NCBI GenBank assembly: GCA_022453515.1
Contig: JAJNNY010000010.1
Span: 744,001-808,000, forward strand
Origin: Astrocystis sublimbata
Taxonomy: Eukaryota > Ascomycota > Sordariomycetes > Xylariales > Xylariaceae
DNA length: 64,000 nt
Direction: 5' to 3'
A program made the position numbers and the translations under genes. Positions within the stretch are counted from its first letter, which is position 1; every line of letters begins with the position of its first letter. The notes below the pieces were generated by a model. It was given only the letters and a program-made list of their open reading frames with translations. It did not search any database and was not told the origin of the DNA. Shown in pieces: positions 45,712-59,143 of the stretch.

Positions 45712-48700
45712 ACTTCACATCCATACGAATATCCCGGTCGCGATGGCCTACACAAACCCGGCAAGAGGATCGGTCTCGAACGCTCTCCTACCGCCACATC
45801 GCTGGGCATCGTCGACACGATGGAACCCTACCGCGACCTACATCTGTTTCAGATGAATGGTCGTTGGGATACCCTGCAAACAAATACCACGTTCAACACC
45901 TTTCACCTTTGGAGCCCCCCCGGCGTTGGCTAGCCAGCTGGGGCCTCACCTTGACGTCGTGTCCATAATACATGACAGCGATGAGCTAGGATCGGCAGCC
46001 TCTCGTCACGAAGAGTGTCTTGTCTTCATCTAGCGAGGAACATCGGAGAAGTGGTCGCGCTTGGGAAGAGCTGTCGCACAGGATCACACGACGTCGGTGC
46101 AGGTCACAGCACTCGTCTTCCTAATTCACCAAAACTTAAAACTACCTACCAAGACGGTCGGTTTCATGACCCGATCATGATTTGATGTTGCAAGGAGCGG
46201 AGCGCAGCGCAGCGTTCTTCCCTTTTTTTTCTTATACTTACTTTTTTATTTGTTACGATCATCATGGCCGGAGTTCGGGAAGGGGGGGATACCATTAACT
46301 GTTTTTGTACCAATAGCCCGCCAAAATCATTTTTGCCTCATCGATGGGAATGCATCGGATTTCACACATTGGTCTGTTCTTTCACAAGGGCACGGTCTAC
46401 CTACCTACGGGTTTCGTTATGAGGGAGAGACTAGCGACCAGCAATGTCAACGATCCCCGTCACTCACTAGTTAAAGGACATACAGGACTGCGAAACCAAG
46501 TATTCAAGCCTATCAAATCAATACAGATCTATCAGACTCATCTTCGACGTCATTTTTGAAACTTCACTATTCCCACACATTTGACTTCACCTACGTAATG
46601 CCACCGACGCTGCTTCACGTCTACATACCACGCGTCAAACACACCACCAGCATACTTGTTGAGCTATACCTATCTCAATCATAAAAGCTCTACTCGTATG
46701 GCATCACTTTCAATGCCGTGCATTGCATGATTCCGATCATCGATGAGATAGCTACCCCTACCTTAGCACCAAGCTACTAGAGCTCGCGTCAAGCTCTACG
46801 CGAACCGTACCAGAGAAAATCGCCCGCCCTGCACCCCGGGTCCGCCCGCCCGCCATCCTCGTCGTGCCATCCATCAGATCAGGGCCAAGCAGCCAGATAA
46901 GCTGGGCCAGCCCGGGCTTTTTTTTACCTAGGTAGTATAGTACAATATCGGGCAGGGTCTCCCCGTAAGCAATGTTGCTTGCGGCCAACCGGAGATTTCT
47001 GCTCTTCATGCAAGACACAGTCTAGGCCAGGCAATATATTACCTGCAGCTTCTCCCAGTTCGTCCGATGTCGTAGTAAACCAGACCTAGTACAACCCGTA
47101 TTCTATTCTTGGTTCCTTGAGCAAGCAGTGCTACGTGATGCCATGTATTGGTAAGCTCGCCCGTCTTCTGGAACTCTGTAGAACGCCATTTACCTATACA
47201 CGGCGAGCAAGCTGTGCTGCATACACCTGACCAAAGCGACGGATGCAATGGTACCCCCTGGGCGACGCCATTGCTACCCTCGGGCCTCTTGGCTGGGCTG
47301 GCCAGAGCGGTACTCGTTCCAAGGGGGCTGTGAAGCTATATATTTCCCCGTTTCCTCGGATTCTAGATGTGCGTATCGTTTCAGCGCGTATCAGAATTCC
47401 CCAATTGCAAATTCCGTTGCAGGTTTCTGGACCACGCTGATGCGTGGGTTCAATACCCACGGCTAAAGAGCAGTTGGAGATATTAATAGAACCCGTGATC
47501 AGATCTTTTGATTGAATATAACGCTCCCTGCGACACGTATACCCAACTCCAGATATGGCACTCGGAATTTTCGGAAGGTTTGCTTTGATGAATTGTTTAC
47601 TTTGGAAATGCCATGATTTCTATAATTATAGGTCAGGCATCGCAAGCTATCGCCGTAGATCGGCCGAGATCCCGCCGTTGAACTGCTGAGATTGCCAGTC
47701 GGGATGAAAAATGGACATCTCGGAAATACCATCCCAGTTTGGGATTCGCGGAAAGCGGAGATTGGAGATTTCAGATGGAATATCAGATCAGCCGCATCGT
47801 ACGGGAAACATGGACATTGCCTAAGTACATCCATCCATCGACAACGCACGCACCCAGCAGAACTTCATAGCTGCATGACCAGGTACGGAAGCGCCCGGAC
47901 CCCGCAGGCTTGGTTGCAGGAAGAGAAGCGACACCTGAGGCAATAAGGAATTAAAACCTGGCTGTTCATGATTGTCACCGTACGATCAGGTTTTACATGT
48001 CAGGCTATTGTTTAGGAATATATACTGCGCTTTGCTGTTCAAATTAAATCCCTGAATGGTAGCATACTGCCTCTTGCTTAGGTACTTACTGTCTTCAATC
48101 TCCTATTAATTCCGCACGTGCCTAGCGACGAGGTTGAGACAAGTTATGCGCTATAACTTTTCGAGTTCGAGATCATTTGCTAATACTTGGTTGTGATCCT
48201 AGATGTATTCGAAACGAGATGATACGGAAATTCAGAACATTCTACACAAGTCGGGCACCTGAAACTTTGAAATTCTCCGAGAAATTCCGTGAGACGTTCT
48301 GGCCTCCTGCTACCAAGTAACCGTGTTGTATCTTCTCTCTCTTGCAATTGGCAATTAATTGGTGATTGATTTACTGATTTGTCAAAGTGCAATATCATAC
48401 GCATACTAAAGCTAGGCGGATACAATGCTTGCATAAGGAGTTGATACCGGGAGCATTCACCATTCGCACGACAGGTTTCCCAATCGGTCTTGAAACGATA
48501 CTCAAGTTGTCATTCCAGCGTTAAAATCCAATGGACGAGTACCTGTATCTGCAATGCCAAATGATGCTCGACAGAGAGAGAAGATATTGCGACAAGCCTG
48601 GATCTCAACGTGAGTCTGACAATAGAGGCGATGTTGATGATTCGAATATGAACTGGGGAGAACAGAACAGATTCCACTTCTCATATTGGAAGTACGAAAA

Positions 48701-49215
48701 CAAGAAGCGTAGCAATACGCTCAATAATGGCCGCTAAACTGATAGGAACACTGACCGGACAAGTATGAATTGATGCTGTTAGAAGCATGCGAAGCCAGTA
48801 GTTGTAGGCCAAAGGTGCGATGGCGCCAAGTTTGCTCTCAAGTGAATTAACAATTTTATTGCTTTTGCTAGGCTCGCGTTCTAGTGGCACAAAGACGATG
48901 CGAGTGCGAAATTTCCATAAGAGCGTGTGCTCTATCTCTCTCTCTTCGTCTAGCCGGTATTCATTCACTCATATCGTTGCCCATGGGCCAGATCGGGCTG
49001 GCTGCTTGGGTGTTCAACCTCGTCTTACTGCCCGAGGCAGACCTCTCAATTTTAAAGCCCTCTTAGTGGTAAAGCCATCGTTCTATCTCGTGGGTCGAGC
49101 GTGATGCCCCACGTAGCTGTTTGGTGTTATATTTATATGACACTCCGCACCTCTTTTGGTGAATGAACGTATTCTCAGTCGAGTTGGTTTTGCGGATTGC
49201 TACCGATCTCGATGC
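45712..49215. other. Gene-poor region, 3.5 kb
   Basis: No supported gene. It contains CTACCTACCTA words (46397-46408, 46926-46936), a T-tract at 46206-46215 and a lone tRNA-like T-arm hairpin at 47444-47460 (rejected as a tRNA). Since eL33 shows that small many-exon genes can hide in such DNA, absence of long frames here is not proof of absence. Confidence 0.4.
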
Positions 49216-50002
49216 TTAAATAGACGAGGGATACAGTAGAACCCGTAGGCTAGCGCCGAAAGACTTGGTGGGAAGAGGGGTTGAGAAGCGAGCCTGGACG
49301 GCGCCAGAGTTGCCTGGGAGTAGTTATCAGCGATATTGAACATGTAACTCCCAAATGTATGCCAAAGCCGTACCGTGGGATCGGACAACCTTGCCCCAAA
49401 TCTATCAAGGGAATTCTGGTTAGTAACTGGACATGTCAAGCCCCGAGTTCGTTCGTGAAGCTGCCTACCACACGCGTGTGAGTGCCCCCTGTGAAGATTC
49501 AGTTAGTATGGCCCCGAACCTTGACCATGCAAATATAGTCGTGGCTCAACTCACTGATCTCCTTTGGCGCTTTTTGGATGAAGGCGACCTTCTTGCCAAG
49601 ATAGAAGCTGTAAGGTCCAGTCAGCAAGCCGAGCTCGCCTAGGTAGGGCGCATGTAGGTGTATAGGACCAGGCGCATATGAACAGGCACGTACTTGGCAG
49701 CGTCGGTAGTGTCGACCCCCTCGATCTTGACAATACTTCGGTTGGGGTGGGTGGTATGCTTGTTGCGTCTGTACCCGAGGTGACGGGCCCTACTCGCAGC
49801 CCCTGTCAGTCACATCCCGCATCCTGTCTGGGTCTGGAAGGGTTCTGGATGCGACGGTGCGCAGGCGTGGCGACGGGATCTGCGTGGGGTGTTACTGACT
49901 TGACGTAGACTGAAGATCGATAACGGGTTAGCAAGTGCCATGACAAGAATTGAAGAGGATTGGGAGCAACCACTCACGGCGGTGGCCAGCTTCTGTAGGC
50001 AT
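49216..50002 (-). CDS. rpl33: 60S ribosomal protein eL33 (L33/L35a), 7 exons
   Basis: Found only by splicing: 50002-49978, 49909-49900, 49789-49694, 49607-49555, 49488-49469, 49401-49374, 49313-49216. All joins are in phase and give 109 aa, the family length. The protein begins [20 protein letters not shown], continues [33 protein letters not shown] and [15 protein letters not shown], and ends [14 protein letters not shown], matching eL33 along its whole length. eL33 is a structural protein of the large cytosolic subunit near the tRNA exit side. Exon 2 is a 10-base micro-exon; exons 5 and 6 are 20 and 28 bases. Such intron density is usual for fungal ribosomal genes. It diverges from msrA over 573 bases. 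Confidence 0.93.
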
Positions 50003-50575
50003 CGTGTCGATATTGTGAGTAGATGACGGATTTGGATGCTTCGGCTGCGATTGTGCAGTCGTGATTGCTCGCTACAAGGCTGATGGCGTAGCTCGGTATC
50101 GGAATGTATCGATGTGGGATGTGCGGCAGGTAGGGCGGGCAACGCGCGCGCGCGATAAGATAAGCCTCGTCTGCAGGTACGTACCAAGATCCACCCAAGA
50201 CGCCATTGCCGAATAGAGCGAGCTGCCCCGCCCTAGTCCCACCAGGCGTCGAGCCGAGCGATTTGGAATCCGCGGGGAAGCAAGGTTCCATCGAGGCTGC
50301 TACCCTGACGTGATTGACGTTTTGGCGGGGCTCGAAAGTTAGGACAAGCTTCCGTGGGGCGAAGCTGCGAAATCCCAATTGCCCAATTGAGCATCCTGAG
50401 ATTTGTCATGGAGTCTTGAAACTGTCATTGATTTGAAGTGGTGGCGGCGCAACCTCAACCGCACTTCTTAATCCCTCTACCGCCCTTTTCTATTCTCTGT
50501 TTTCCCTCTTCCATCAAAGCTGAACCGTGGAATCATACAGAGCCAGCTGCCACTTACATATACAAAGTAAATTGC

Positions 50576-51421
50576 ATGTCGCCATCCACGACTCCGGTAT
50601 CGAAAACACCCCGCGCATCCGGACCCGGCGACAATACCGAGAACACTATCTCCTTACGCACCGCGCTGCTCGTCATCGCTTTCGCAATCGCGCTGATGGC
50701 TATGCCCTCTTTTGTCCAACGACTCTTCCGCCCAATGTCGACCGCCATGGGCATTACCAGCAGCGGCGGAGGTTCGCCCCGCGTCGCCATCCCCGAAAAT
50801 GCCGAGAAGTGCACTGTCGGCGCTGGTTGCTTCTGGGGTGTTGAGCACCTGTACCGCAAGCATTTCGGTGACAAGGGTCTCTACGATGCCCGTGTAGGAT
50901 ACACTGGTGGCGATAGCAAGAGCCCGAGTTACAAGTCGGTGTGCTCAGGAAAAACAGGACGTGAGTTGCCCCCATTCCGTGCTACCGGATTAATCGCAAA
51001 ATATGTCGTGTTTCTCGGCACCCCAGAATTTGCACGGAGACATCGAAGCTGACAGTGCGTATTAGACAATGAGGCTTTGTTGATCTACTTCGATCCCGAA
51101 AAACTCACATACCGCCAGCTCCTCGAGTTCTTCTACCGTATGCACGACCCGACCACGGCGAATAGGCAGGGCCCGGATACGGGTACTAACTACCGCAGTG
51201 GTATCTATTACCACAACGAGGAGCAGGAGAAGATTGCCAAGGAGGTTACACAACAGGCCAACGACCAGTGGTATAAGGGCCGCATCGTGACAGAGGTCGT
51301 TGCGGCTGGCCCTTGGTGGGATGCCGAGGACTACCACCAAAAGTACCTCACCAACAATCCTTGGGGTTACGAATGTCCCAGCCATTTCCTGCGGCCCTTC
51401 GAGCCTCTTGAACAGAAGTAA
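50576..51421 (+). CDS. msrA: Peptide methionine sulfoxide reductase MsrA, membrane-anchored
   Basis: Exons 50576-50960 and 51066-51421 give 246 aa. MsrA reduces methionine-S-sulfoxide in proteins and free methionine. The catalytic motif VGAGCFWGVEHLYRK has Cys85. Other family blocks are ARVGYTGGDSKSPSYKSVCSGKTGH (across the intron), LIYFDPEKLTYRQLLEFF, HDPTT and GTNYRSGIYYHNEEQ. It is longer than usual: residues 29-48 form a hydrophobic helix (ALLVIAFAIALMAMPSF), so it may be anchored in a membrane or use the helix for targeting. A later ATG (MSTAMG, residue 54) would give a soluble enzyme, so two forms are possible. The frame also extends upstream of 50576 to a GTG only. Confidence 0.92.
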
Positions 51422-52527
51422 GCTCATGCTTAGCTTTTTGGTATAGGATTGAGTGAGGATGAAAACACTATTCTGGGCTTTAAAGCACTTGCCAGGCGCG
51501 CCTCACACATACAGACCACAAATTCAAACTTAGACTTATTGGGAGCAATAATGGCTTTGTTTGAACCGCACTGGTCGATGCAACTTGATCCATAGCAAAT
51601 TTTGGTCTTGAACGGCAGGACTTTGGATGCAATACCCTCCTTATGAATATAGCCCATTTTATTAGAAGACAAGACGATACTTCTTAGGGAAACCAGTATG
51701 TAGCCTATCTATGATATGTCGTCAATGCCATGTACATATGCCGGAAAGTGTGCCATTCTCCTCCAGACAGTAGACAAAGATGTGTGAGATGAAACTTATA
51801 TGTAATGTGGAAAATAAATGAAATAGAAATTTACACATGCCTTGAATAAGGAACTGTGTATATTTATTCTATCAAGACTTACTGGGTACCTAGTGCTCCG
51901 AGTTCATTTCAAAGGATACCTGCACACTTGCATTTGATCTTCGTACTACAGGTCCATTTCATATGGCTGGCCATGTACCTACCTAGGTTAGGTAGGCTTC
52001 AAGCTCGCTGGTTTGCCAGGTCAGGGGGCAATAAGCAACGGAACCATAAAGTCTTAGCCGTTTTATTCTTGCAATCCCCCAAGCAAGTCGAGTGAATAGG
52101 TACCTTGAGAACCAAGTTCAACAAGAGGAAGAGAAACATAAGGCTAAGAAGCGGCAATATGGTCTAGCTGGCGCTGCTCGGAGTTAAGGCGAACAGAAGC
52201 CCGTCCACTGTTCTAGCGAATTCCGCGATGCCTATCAGATGATTGATAGCGCCGGAGCACGGGCCAGATCTGTGCATGGAGAGCCCAAGCAGATTACATC
52301 AGCCACCAATCGTCATCGACCAGTAATTAAGGCAAGTATGGACAGCCTACCTACCCTTGATACCTCTACCTACCTAGGTACTTGCAGCCAATCGTGAAAG
52401 CTTCCAGTTCCCTCACGCCACATCCGAACCTTCTCCAACCCTACACCATCAATCACCTCAATCCCCTCAATCGCCCTTCATCTGCGACAAACCACACACA
52501 TCCGGGGAACGTCAACCCTCACAGACG
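51422..52527. other. Intergenic, 1.1 kb
   Basis: 3' UTR of msrA and promoter of the BI-1-like gene. It contains the ACCTACCTAGG words at 51976-51986 and 52367-52380. No gene recognised. Confidence 0.5.
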
Positions 52528-53614
52528 ATGTCGTTCACAATGACTCTCCGCCAGGGACCTGCGCGCCTCGCCGCCAGACTGCCGCAGGTCGTCAAGTCGC
52601 CCCTCCGCGCCGCTCCCGTGCGAGCATTCCACCAACCCGCCACCAAGTCCAACTTCTTCACATCGCGAGCCACCATCGCCTCCTCGACTCTACGCCTCGC
52701 GCCCAAGAATGTCTTCTCGAGAGCATACAACCAGTCCTCGTCCCAGACCGTGGACCAGGGCACCAACATGCGCAAGCTGTTGACGGCTGGTGCCATCTTC
52801 GGAGGTACCGTTGTCGCCATCAATCTTGTCTTCAACCGCGAGACCCGCGACGATGGCGGCATGCCTGCTTTCGAGCGAGAGTACTTGAACTCGACCTTCC
52901 TGCACACCGGCTTGGGTATCGGCATCATTGGTATTACCGCCCGTCAGATGATCCGGTCCGGATTCGTGTACCGATTGATGGTTACGAATCCCTGGGTTGT
53001 TGGCATCGGTGGTCTTGCTCTCAGTTTTGCTACCATGATTGGAACACGGTCTATCGAGCCTGAGAAGTAAGCGCATTCTCGCTAATCCACGACGTCTTTG
53101 AGCGCGGCATGCTAACTTTATCTACATCAGCTACCTTCCTAAGTATGCTCTCTGGACCGCTTTCAACGCCACCCAGGCCGCCTTTGTTGCGCCTCTTCTT
53201 GCCTTTGCTCCCCCTGCTCTCATTGCCCGAGCCGGTCTCTACACTATCGCCATGATGGGTTCGATCTCATTTGTCGGCGCCACGGCCAAGCAGGAGAAGT
53301 ACTTGTACATCGGAGGCCCTCTGTTGGCCGGTGCCGCCCTGGTTGCTGTTTCCGGTTTGGCCCCTCTCGTCATCCCCGCCACCGCCGTCCGAACATTGGC
53401 CATGACCGAGAAGGTTTGGCTGTATGGTGGTCTTGCCGTCTTCGGCGGTTTCACTCTTTACGACGTCCAGAAGATCCTGCATCACGGTCGCTTGGCTGAG
53501 CGAGGAATCATCAAGAGAGATGCCGTCAATGAGAGTATCCATCTCGAGTTGGACTTCCTCAACATCTTCATTCGCATGCTTCAAATTCTGATGATGCAGC
53601 AAAGTCGCCGTTAG
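52528..53614 (+). CDS. Mitochondrial Bax inhibitor-1 family protein (GHITM/MICS1-like)
   Basis: Exons 52528-53066 and 53131-53614 give 340 aa (GTAAGC donor, GCTAAC branch). The first ~70 residues are rich in Arg, Ser, Ala and Pro with few acids, a mitochondrial presequence. Then come about seven hydrophobic segments of the BI-1/TMBIM fold, such as LLTAGAIFGGTVVAINLVF, LGIGIIGITARQM, WVVGIGGLALSFATMIG and VWLYGGLAVFGGFTLYDVQKIL. The BI-1 signature near the C-terminus is present (LYDVQKI, and ESIHLELDFLNIFIRMLQIL with the conserved acidic residues). The animal homologue GHITM (TMBIM5) sits in the inner membrane, keeps cristae organised and takes part in Ca2+/H+ exchange. The same role here is inferred. 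Confidence 0.92.
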
Positions 53615-54837
53615 TAAGCAGTAACGTTTGCGACGGGGAGGGAAGTGCTGGACGAATGAGTCGCATTGTCGTGCACAATTAATGGGAAATGGAGTTCATT
53701 CGGATAATTAGGGAAAGTGATGAAATGCGTTTGTTTAAACTCCTCTCTTAATCGACGAGACAGAACAACCACACAACCAAAATCAGGAACGTTAGGTTCT
53801 CTGTACTAGCATGTAAAATAAACCCCAAAAAGAGAGAAAAAAAATACCAGTCAGTTCAATTAATGTCCTTGCAGGTATGACAACAAGCAATTGCCCTGGC
53901 TGAAAACAATGCATTGCATGAATAACGCTTGCCTTGAGTTGGCGTTGCGAGGGCGTTGGTGGTTCAAACTAGACACTTAACCTATCTTGACAAATAACAG
54001 GAATCTGGATTCCAACCGATCCTCATCATCGGGTTCCCGAGTTAATCAATCTCAAACATCCAAACCATAGCGACAGCTGTCAGTCGGAATCGCCGCGGTA
54101 GGGCTATCCCTCCCGTTTAGAGGTTTGAGGCATGTCGAGGAGGCGTCCTTACATGACGTAGGCGTTTATTTCTATGTTTATGCCGTTTGGAGCCGGAGTC
54201 GTGCTATCCCTTAATATGAATTTGGCCTTAAAGGAGGGTCTCGGCCGTAGTTGCCGATTATTCGGCAAGTGCCCTACGGATAGTTGTCACGTATAGATCA
54301 TCGTTTGGGGGGAGTGTCTGGACGGAGACTGAAGTAAGCTAACCCTGAGTGAGGAGGCGCGGAAAGAAATGTATACCACGGGACGGATCGTGTAGTCGAG
54401 ATCAGCGGAAGAAGTATAGGCCGCTGATGGTCTGGATATGAACATGGGGGTCTGGTTGCCTTATTGTGATCAAGGGCATAGGCATACCTGGCCTGTTGGG
54501 CTGTTAGTTCCATTATGTTCATACCAGAGAAGGCAGTGATTTAATGTGTGGATCATATACCCATTCGCGGCAGGAAGTCTGTAGGGCTGTAGGAAACCCG
54601 CTGGGTGACTCAGGTGTTCATGAGGCTTTGGCATTCTAAAAATCCCTTCCCTCTATAATTACGGTATGTTATAACATGTGGTTTCAAGACGTTTTGTTTC
54701 TATGATAGTTGCGAGCGATTCGTATCGACATTCCTTCTAGCTCTCTTTTTTCGTAAGATGGTGAACTGAATTTCATCAAGATAGAAGAAGAGTCCAGCGA
54801 AGCTGCTTGTTGTTCGCGAATTGTAGAACTCCGCGCT

Positions 54838-55234
54838 TCATAGAGCAGCTACGTATTTGTCGTGACACCAATCGGTCTCAGGTTCGTATGGAGCATGGTG
54901 TGGCATTACATCGAACAGTATCTCATAAAAGTTTCTGCATTCAATTCGAAATATAATGAACGTATCTACACAAAACAATTCGCCTGAACAGTACAGATAA
55001 CAGCGACCTCGTTCGACCGCCATCAGGTCGGCCCTGGTGTGAATGCCGGGTTTCAAGATTTGCCCGCATAGCGCCGAATACTTCGCCAACTGACCGAATC
55101 AAAGCCGTAGATTGAAGTCGGACGTGGACTCGAGACTATTGTACCAAATAGATCAAGGCATTGTTTCCAGCTTCACGCAAGGCGCCCAATTTGGCATCCA
55201 GGGGACATGGGACATAAACTCTCATTGGAGCCAT
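54838..55234 (-). CDS. Candidate two-exon small protein, unknown
   Basis: Exon 1 55234-55145 (MAPMRVYVPCPLDAKLGALR...) and exon 2 55089-54838 join in phase over a 55-base GT-AG intron to a 113-aa product ending HDKYVAAL. The sequence looks more protein-like than its surroundings (CRNFYEILFDVMPHHAPYEP). The branch site is poor and no family is recognised, so this is a weak prediction. Confidence 0.25.
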
Positions 55235-56700
55235 AGCGATACAAGAGATTGTATGTCATGATTTCCTCCTATGATAGCCCTATCAGACTTTCGATTACAC
55301 CAGGAAGTCTATTTGGGGGACTTCTTGTCTTCCGCTTGGGCTTTGACGTAGATGTGTTCAGGGCCAGACTCCAGCCCTATCTGTTGCTTGAACCTGCTGT
55401 CAAACTTCGGGTTCTCACTTCACCATCTTTAGCACCTCCCGTCATTTGTCCTATTTGTCACAACGTTGCCACAATAGATAAGTAGCCTGATATTACTTGA
55501 TCTTTTTTTCCCTTTCCTTTTTGATTTTCAGATGAAATTGTTATCTATCATACATCACACGCCCGTATATCACACGCCCACCTTCCGATTTCAGATCCCA
55601 ACATGCCGCGGTCCCGCCTCGGTATACCTGCCACTCAAGGAACAGCCCGGGAATTGCAAACAAGGATCTCAAACACCGGGATCGGCAAGATTAGGCAGGG
55701 GAACGACCGATGGTCGACTGAAGATACCTAACTTAACGCCTTTTTTGAAATCTGGGCTAGTTCAGATTTTAAAAGGACCTTGCGTAGAGTAGATAATCCA
55801 GGGTATTGCCGGTGGGTTACCGGTACGAGAAGTTGTAAATTTACAACGTCGCCACTCGTTTATGGACCAGACAGCGTTATTTGTTTTGGCCGTGGAGGGT
55901 TGAATTCCTTTAGCAAGGCTCCCAGCCGCCCACCTACATGTAGTCAGACCATTGCAACTACATACAAATGCATATAATTTCGTGGCCTATTCGATGTAAT
56001 TCTCTGTATTCTAAATCGGTCGTCGGCAGCTGTGCATTCCGGATAGACAGCGTCGCACTGGCCGGACGTTGTACCACAATGATGCATTGGCCGAACCCAA
56101 GTTGGAGAGAGAGGAGAGAAACGCGTGCTGATGATGGATGGGTGGTGGTGGTGGGGTCTGCTGTACGATGTACGTACACAGGTACCTGCAACACTGCACA
56201 TGCCCGCACACGCCGCCGCTGTAACCTGGCTGTCGCGCACTAGAAAACTTCTCGAACAGTTGAAACAACGAGGGGTTGTGCGGGCTGCTTTCCACTATTG
56301 GGCGGGACGGCCGATACTAGGTGGTAACCTAAGCACGAATACTTTTTTTTTTCGTTTTACTTACACCGATTCACTTACACACCTACGGTGAACCGTGGCT
56401 CGGTGTCACGGACCAGGGTGGTACCTGGTCATTTGTTGCCCGGGCCTTTGGACGCGGGCGGCACAGCAGCAGAAAAGCTCGAGCCATGATCATGCCAGCT
56501 AAGAAAGATGGCGCGGCGGCTCGGGCCTCAGATCGCTGTCGCTGAACTAGGTGCTGTAGCATGGTACTGGAAGCGGGTCGTGTGCAAATGATGGCAGCCA
56601 GGGGTTTTTTGTTTTGTTTTTGACTGATGTTAGTTGAATCTGCGTGCGGCATTCAATATCATAGCACCTAACACTAGGTGATATCGCTATTGGGGAGAGA

Positions 56701-56744
56701 CCGAAGATTCCTAGTCCACGGTAGCGAAACCGAAGATTCCTAGT
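56701..56744. repeat. Direct repeat, two copies of a 15-base word
   Basis: CCGAAGATTCCTAGT occurs at 56701-56715 and 56730-56744, period 29. Function unknown. Confidence 0.9.
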
Positions 56745-59103
56745 AAGCCACGCGTGATCTGCGGCAGTTAACGTGGATGGCCTGTTGGGGCTCAACAACT
56801 CGACGACCATGGACACATGTAAGCCTTCTCATTCTCACTGCCTGGTGACCATTATTTCTGCCTCTTCATGAGCAGGCTGTTGGGGCTGTGCTCGGCAGGC
56901 AGGTAGATGGTGTGCCGTGGGTAATAGGGGTGAACGTTGCGCTCCACATGGCTTCGGAGGATGCAATCAGTCGAAAACGAGTTACAGGAAACGAGTTCAC
57001 GGCCCTTGACGAACGAACGAACGAACTGAAAATTTGACAACTCCACTCCGGCTTTGATGCCGTTCGACTCCAGAAACGACTCGTAACACCCAGTATGCCT
57101 GCAAGAAACGTCATGGCCGTATCCTTCGCGCTCGGCAGAAGTCCTTCCTTCATAACCTTAGCTGCGCAGGTGGTGCTGGTTTATATTCTCAGGAACGAAA
57201 GGACCAGGCATGTTGTCCGTCCTGACATGCGCCATGTAGCAGGATCGTTAGCGGTTTCTTCCTCGCTTGACCTCCTCTGATTGGGAGCCTCCGGTGGTCC
57301 GCCTGATCCTCCATGCTTCCAGTTACAACTCTTTCCCCTCTCGCTGCACTAATTTACATGATGAGCGTACACTAGAACATTGATGGCCTCCACCGATGGA
57401 AACATCTGTCTACTTACTTGTACACAGAGACCCAAGCTGTGGTTTTTCATGTCAACTTGGGATCCCAAAATAGCTCCCTCCGCCCCAAACGCCAACGCTG
57501 CAGCTTGGCGTGTATATCTCTGTGGTGAGACTAGCTGCATACAAAGAGCGGAACCGCCTACTTTATGCAGTGCTACAATGTGTAGTGCTTATTCAGCGGT
57601 GTGCCATTGTGTGTGCCATTCATTGCCTGCCATTCAGCGATTGTAGGTATTGTGGTGGCAAGCCGTCGACTTGAAAATAGCATTGTATGATTTTACCGAG
57701 CCAGCTTTGAGCCAGCCTGACATCTGCTTGGACGAGGTTCGATCATGAGGCTTATGCTTAATATGCTCAGCTGGCCTTCTGTTCTGGGGCTACTGGCGCC
57801 TCTGGTACCACACCCAAGGCTAAAACAAAGCAGTTCGTAATGAGATGCTACTCACACAGACAAGCACGACCCTGGTTCAAGGACTGTCCGTGGATTGCGC
57901 ATTGCCATATACGTCAATGGCGCTCATAGTGACGTCGGGTACAAGCGTATCAACATTGAACCTAATGTGTACCTAAGCCAGTAAGTACCTTACCCACCGA
58001 TGTGGTTGAGTCTGATATCGTGCCTCGATCCTGATCAATTCGTCCAGAGTTCTGTCGCATTTTGGGGAATGTTCGATGGCGCCTTTGGAGAGCAGAGTAA
58101 GAGGCGTCTGTGCGTTGAAGGGCCGGGGGTCTCTCGGTAAGTATCGCAACCTATTGTCGCATTGACATTCGACGACCCCCCGACGCGTGCCATTGCGGAT
58201 CTACAGTACCTAGCCCGCCCAAGTCAGATAGATTGCTGTCGAGCCAACATGTGCTCCGTGCTGAAGCTCCTGTTCACCCCACATTAGCGTGTTCCCACAT
58301 GGCCGGAGTGCCGGAGCAAATCTTAGCATCGTTCGCTTTCGCCCAGTGCCGGCAGGTCTTTAGTCGCGCTCACAGGCAGGTCGCCGAGGCTTATTCCCTA
58401 CCTAATCATCAAAGGAGGATTAAGAGCAATGAAAGGCACACCCAGGCGACATATAGACCAACCCCAAACAAAACCTGGAAGTTTGCTGTGCATCCATGTC
58501 TGTAGTGTTTCCCTGGGGAGGGAGTGAATGTTGCGTGTTTGGAAACCTTTGGGAGTTGCATCGTAAGTGTTTGGAAGTTGAGGAGGGCAACTCCACGAGC
58601 GATGTGTAACAAGGGCCACTCCAGGTACCGCAGCAAGCTTGTGTGTACGCTGTAGGTACATGGCGCACCTGGGTAAGTACTTGGCAGATACCGGAGTGGA
58701 CGCGGACATCTGCAGACGAGCTAGGGCCAGACAAGTACCTGGGTATATGGCAAGCGCCCCCTCCACCCCCGGCAGCCCCCCCGGCAGGTCGCCTAGCAGC
58801 ACCCATGCCCGCCATGATCTACATCAGCCCAGCGTCTGTCTCAGACCGTTTTAGCTCATCGCACAGTCCCATCCCGCCATCCACGTCTGACCAACCAAGC
58901 CCGGCTGCTAGGGGTTCTCGATGACGGAAACTTTTAGTCGTTGAGTCCTATGTACTCGTATGTGCTCTGTCACTCTGGGTGTCTGTCTGGATGCGGCGTC
59001 CGCTTTATCGCCATGCCGGGCATCATGGGCGGGCACAGCACGTACCTAAGCACACTGCACACACCACACAGTACCTAAGTATATCCCACACCTCGACGCC
59101 CAC

Positions 59104-59143
59104 GCTACCGTTACCGCTACCGCTACTGCTACTGCTACCTACT
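59104..59143. repeat. Imperfect GCTACC/GCTACT microsatellite
   Basis: Six- and three-base units (GCTACC, GCTACT, GTTACC) run over 40 bases. It lies in the gene-poor region upstream of the CNBD/F-box gene. Confidence 0.8.

Noticed and set aside
47444..47460. tRNA-like T-arm (GTGGG-TTCAATA-CCCAC)
   Set aside because: The hairpin is perfect, but no matching acceptor stem, D-arm or anticodon arm can be found upstream; GGCCAGAGCGGT near 47299 does not pair into a full tRNA.
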